NCBI RefSeq assembly: GCF_003934165.1
Contig: NZ_RKST01000018.1
Span: 55,261 to 119,260, forward strand
Reading direction: 5' to 3'
DNA from: Borborobacter arsenicus
GTDB lineage: Bacteria > Pseudomonadota > Alphaproteobacteria > Rhizobiales > Rhizobiaceae
Length of the DNA: 64,000 nt
The notes under the pieces are model-generated. The model was not told where the DNA came from. It was given only the letters and a program-made list of their open reading frames with translations, and made no database searches. The translations under genes were made by a program, and so were the position numbers. Within the stretch, counting starts at the first letter, position 1. Each line of letters opens with the position of its first letter. Positions 62,497-64,000 of this stretch are shown here, piece by piece.

Positions 62497-63633
62497 GCTG
62501 GGTAATGCTTTCGCGAATGCCGGGTGAACGATAGCCCCGTCGCGCGTCAGATTCGTGCTCTTGACCAGTTCGTCGTCCCAATCGACCGCCAGGCCCGACT
62601 TGGATTGATCAACCATGGTCGAAACGAAGCTGTAGAGATTGCGCGCATAGAGATTCGATGCGGTTGCAGCGACCTTGGAAATCGTCGAATTGCCGATGAT
62701 CTTGACGCCGCGTGCGGTGGTAACGATCTCGCCGGCCTTCGATCCCTCAATATTGCCGCCGCGCTCGACGGCAAGATCGACCAGCACCGAGCCGGCTCGC
62801 ATCGTCTCGATCATCGCCTGGGTGACCAGTTTCGGTGCCGGACGGCCCGGGATAAGGGCCGTGGTGATGACGATATCCTGCCGCCCGATATGGGTGGCGA
62901 CGAGTTCGGCCTGCTTGGCCTGATATTCCTTCGACATTTCCTTGGCGTAGCCGCCTGACGCCTCGGCAGCCTTGAATTCATCGTCCTCGATGGCAACGAA
63001 CCGCGCACCCAACGACTCGACCTGCTCCTTCGCGGCAGGCCGCACATCGGTCGCCGACACCACCGCGCCAAGCCGGCGTGCGGTTGCGATCGCCTGCAAG
63101 CCCGCAACGCCGGCGCCCATGACGAATATCTGTGCGGCAGGCACGGTGCCCGCTGCGGTCATCATCATCGGCAGCGAGCGCGTGAATTCGGCCGATGCGT
63201 CGATCACCGCGCGATAGCCGGAAAGGTTGGCCTGGCTCGACAGCACATCCATCGCCTGTGCGCGCGTGATGCGCGGCATCAGTTCCATGGCGAAGGCGGA
63301 GACGCCCGCGCTCGCCATGATGTCCAGTCCGGCTTCCGGGCGATGCGGGTCCATGGTGGCAATGACGATCGCACCCGGCTTGCAGGCGCGAATGACATCG
63401 CCGCTCGGGCGGTTCACCGCCAGCACGATGTCCGCATCCTTCACCACTGAAATGGCATCCGGCACGAGCCTGGCGCCGGCATCCTCAAAATCCTTGTCGG
63501 CAATACCTGCGCCGCCGCCGGCGCCACCCTGGATCGAAACCTTGCCGCCCAGCGTTTCATATTTCCTGACCGTCTCGGGCGTGGCAGCCACCCGCGCGTC
63601 GGTCATCTTGTCGGACAAAACCGCAATATGCAT
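62494..63633 (-). CDS. pntAA: NAD(P) transhydrogenase subunit alpha part 1
   Basis: This soluble subunit binds NAD(H) and exchanges hydride with PntB, feeding NADPH supply from the proton gradient. The ATG at 63633 (MHIAVLSDKMTDARV) gives 379 residues, with the alanine-dehydrogenase-like domain: VRKYETLGGKVSIQGGAGGGAGI, SSQANLSGYRAVID, and the NAD-binding FVMGAGVAGLQAIATARRLGA followed by ELVATHIGRQDIVITTALIPG. The stop codon lies in repeat copy C. It leads the pntAA-pntAB-pntB set. Confidence 0.95.
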   Translation of the reverse strand: MHIAVLSDKMTDARVAATPETVRKYETLGGKVSIQGGAGGGAGIADKDFEDAGARLVPDAISVVKDADIVLAVNRPSGDVIRACKPGAIVIATMDPHRPEAGLDIMASAGVSAFAMELMPRITRAQAMDVLSSQANLSGYRAVIDASAEFTRSLPMMMTAAGTVPAAQIFVMGAGVAGLQAIATARRLGAVVSATDVRPAAKEQVESLGARFVAIEDDEFKAAEASGGYAKEMSKEYQAKQAELVATHIGRQDIVITTALIPGRPAPKLVTQAMIETMRAGSVLVDLAVERGGNIEGSKAGEIVTTARGVKIIGNSTISKVAATASNLYARNLYSFVSTMVDQSKSGLAVDWDDELVKSTNLTRDGAIVHPAFAKALPS

Positions 63634-63807
63634 GACCCTAATCTCCTGAACCGGGACGTAAGGACAGCGACGCAATTTGCCGGACTTGCCCTAACGTCCA
63701 CACGACATTGCGCCTGCCCCAAATCAAAGTCAACCTATTTATAGTAAGATAGAATCATTTTCATATGCTGAAATGACCACACATCGTCAGGAAGTCATCA
63801 CACAACG

Positions 63808-63839
63808 AAAAAGGGCCCAGCCGTGGCTGGACCCTTTTT
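63808..63839. terminator. Bidirectional terminator between the M20 peptidase and pntAA
   Basis: AAAAAGGGCCCAGCC pairs with GGCTGGACCCTTTTT (one mismatch) around GT; T5 lies on both strands. It lies downstream of the M20 peptidase gene on the minus strand. A second hairpin GGGGCACGCC/GGCGTGCCCC is at 63849-63874. Confidence 0.85.
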
Positions 63840-63881
63840 CCGTTTAACGGGGCACGCCTTGTTCGGCGTGCCCCGCGCTGG

Positions 63882-64000
63882 TCACTGCTCGGCGCCGCAC
63901 CAGTCATAGATGCACAGCGCCATGACCTTGATGGCGGTGAGGTAGTCGTCGATCGACACATATTCGTCATTGGCATGCATCACCGCCGTCGAGCCGGGCC
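63882..64000 (-). CDS. M20 family metallopeptidase, C-terminal part
   Basis: Only the last 39 codons are in the window; the gene runs off the right edge. They read PGSTAVMHANDEYVSIDD and then YLTAIKVMALCIYDWCGAEQ before the TGA. HANDEYVSI is the C-terminal metal-site segment (His-X-X-Asp-Glu) of M20/M25/M40 peptidases such as dipeptidases and ArgE/DapE relatives. The substrate cannot be inferred. Confidence 0.75.
   Translation of the reverse strand, partial: PGSTAVMHANDEYVSIDDYLTAIKVMALCIYDWCGAEQ

Overview
The window looks like chromosomal DNA of an alphaproteobacterium of the order Hyphomicrobiales (Rhizobiales), closest in flavour to the Phyllobacteriaceae/Brucellaceae (Mesorhizobium, Aminobacter, Brucella relatives). 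This is an inference from high GC content, the lptC-lptA-lptB-rpoN-hpf-ptsN order, a class II (CP4-type) AroA, an FYDLN-acid protein, DUF982 and DUF1150 proteins, a three-gene pntAA-pntAB-pntB transhydrogenase, and three copies of a rhizobial-type intergenic palindromic repeat whose ends read TAGAGC.

Layout. 1-1463 (minus): lapA (partial), ihfB, sppA. 2021-7105 (plus): LPS transport genes lptC, lptA, lptB, then rpoN, hpf and ptsN. 7175-8993: hsp20-DUF1150 behind a convincing RpoH-type promoter, divergent from a nucleoside hydrolase. 9003-13995: ribokinase, an Ada-like methyltransferase, DUF2244, nth, DUF2214, a GNAT enzyme, DUF982 and a small unknown protein. 14059-18352 (minus): a complete type III restriction-modification pair (mod, res). 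18603-25831: fructose-bisphosphate aldolase, a five-gene peptide-type ABC transporter and a bacterial transglutaminase-like protease. 26015-28696: a three-domain copper nitrite reductase with a candidate NnrR box, then a small zinc-ribbon protein coupled to a degenerate Nudix protein. 28737-39195: comM, gshB, a GGDEF-EAL protein, a CAP lipoprotein, a HAD phosphatase, a NodF/NodE-like ACP-ketosynthase pair, a GST, a small kinase and a D-Ala-D-Ala carboxypeptidase. 39355-44073: rpsA, cmk, aroA (minus), the FYDLN protein and tRNA-Ala(GGC).

After the tRNA, 44327-60367 is metabolic accessory DNA: an IclR regulator divergent from a tightly coupled operon (TRAP transporter dctPQM, a dihydroorotate-dehydrogenase-like flavoprotein, a DUF6282-type metal hydrolase, an HpcH/HpaI aldolase and a cupin); an orphan branched-chain-type binding protein; an Lrp regulator divergent from diaminopropionate ammonia-lyase; and a GntR regulator with a molybdenum hydroxylase (CoxL/CoxM plus a CoxS-CoxG fusion). 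The window closes with pntAA-pntAB-pntB (minus), the first junction interrupted by a repeat, and the C-terminus of an M20 peptidase.

The best candidates for undescribed biology are the TRAP/DHOD-like/DUF6282/aldolase/cupin operon, the zinc-ribbon plus inactive-looking Nudix pair, the NodFE-like pair whose ACP carries HSL instead of DSL, and the repeats whose ends serve as stop codons of neighbouring genes. No CRISPR array, prophage, insertion sequence or replication origin was recognised.
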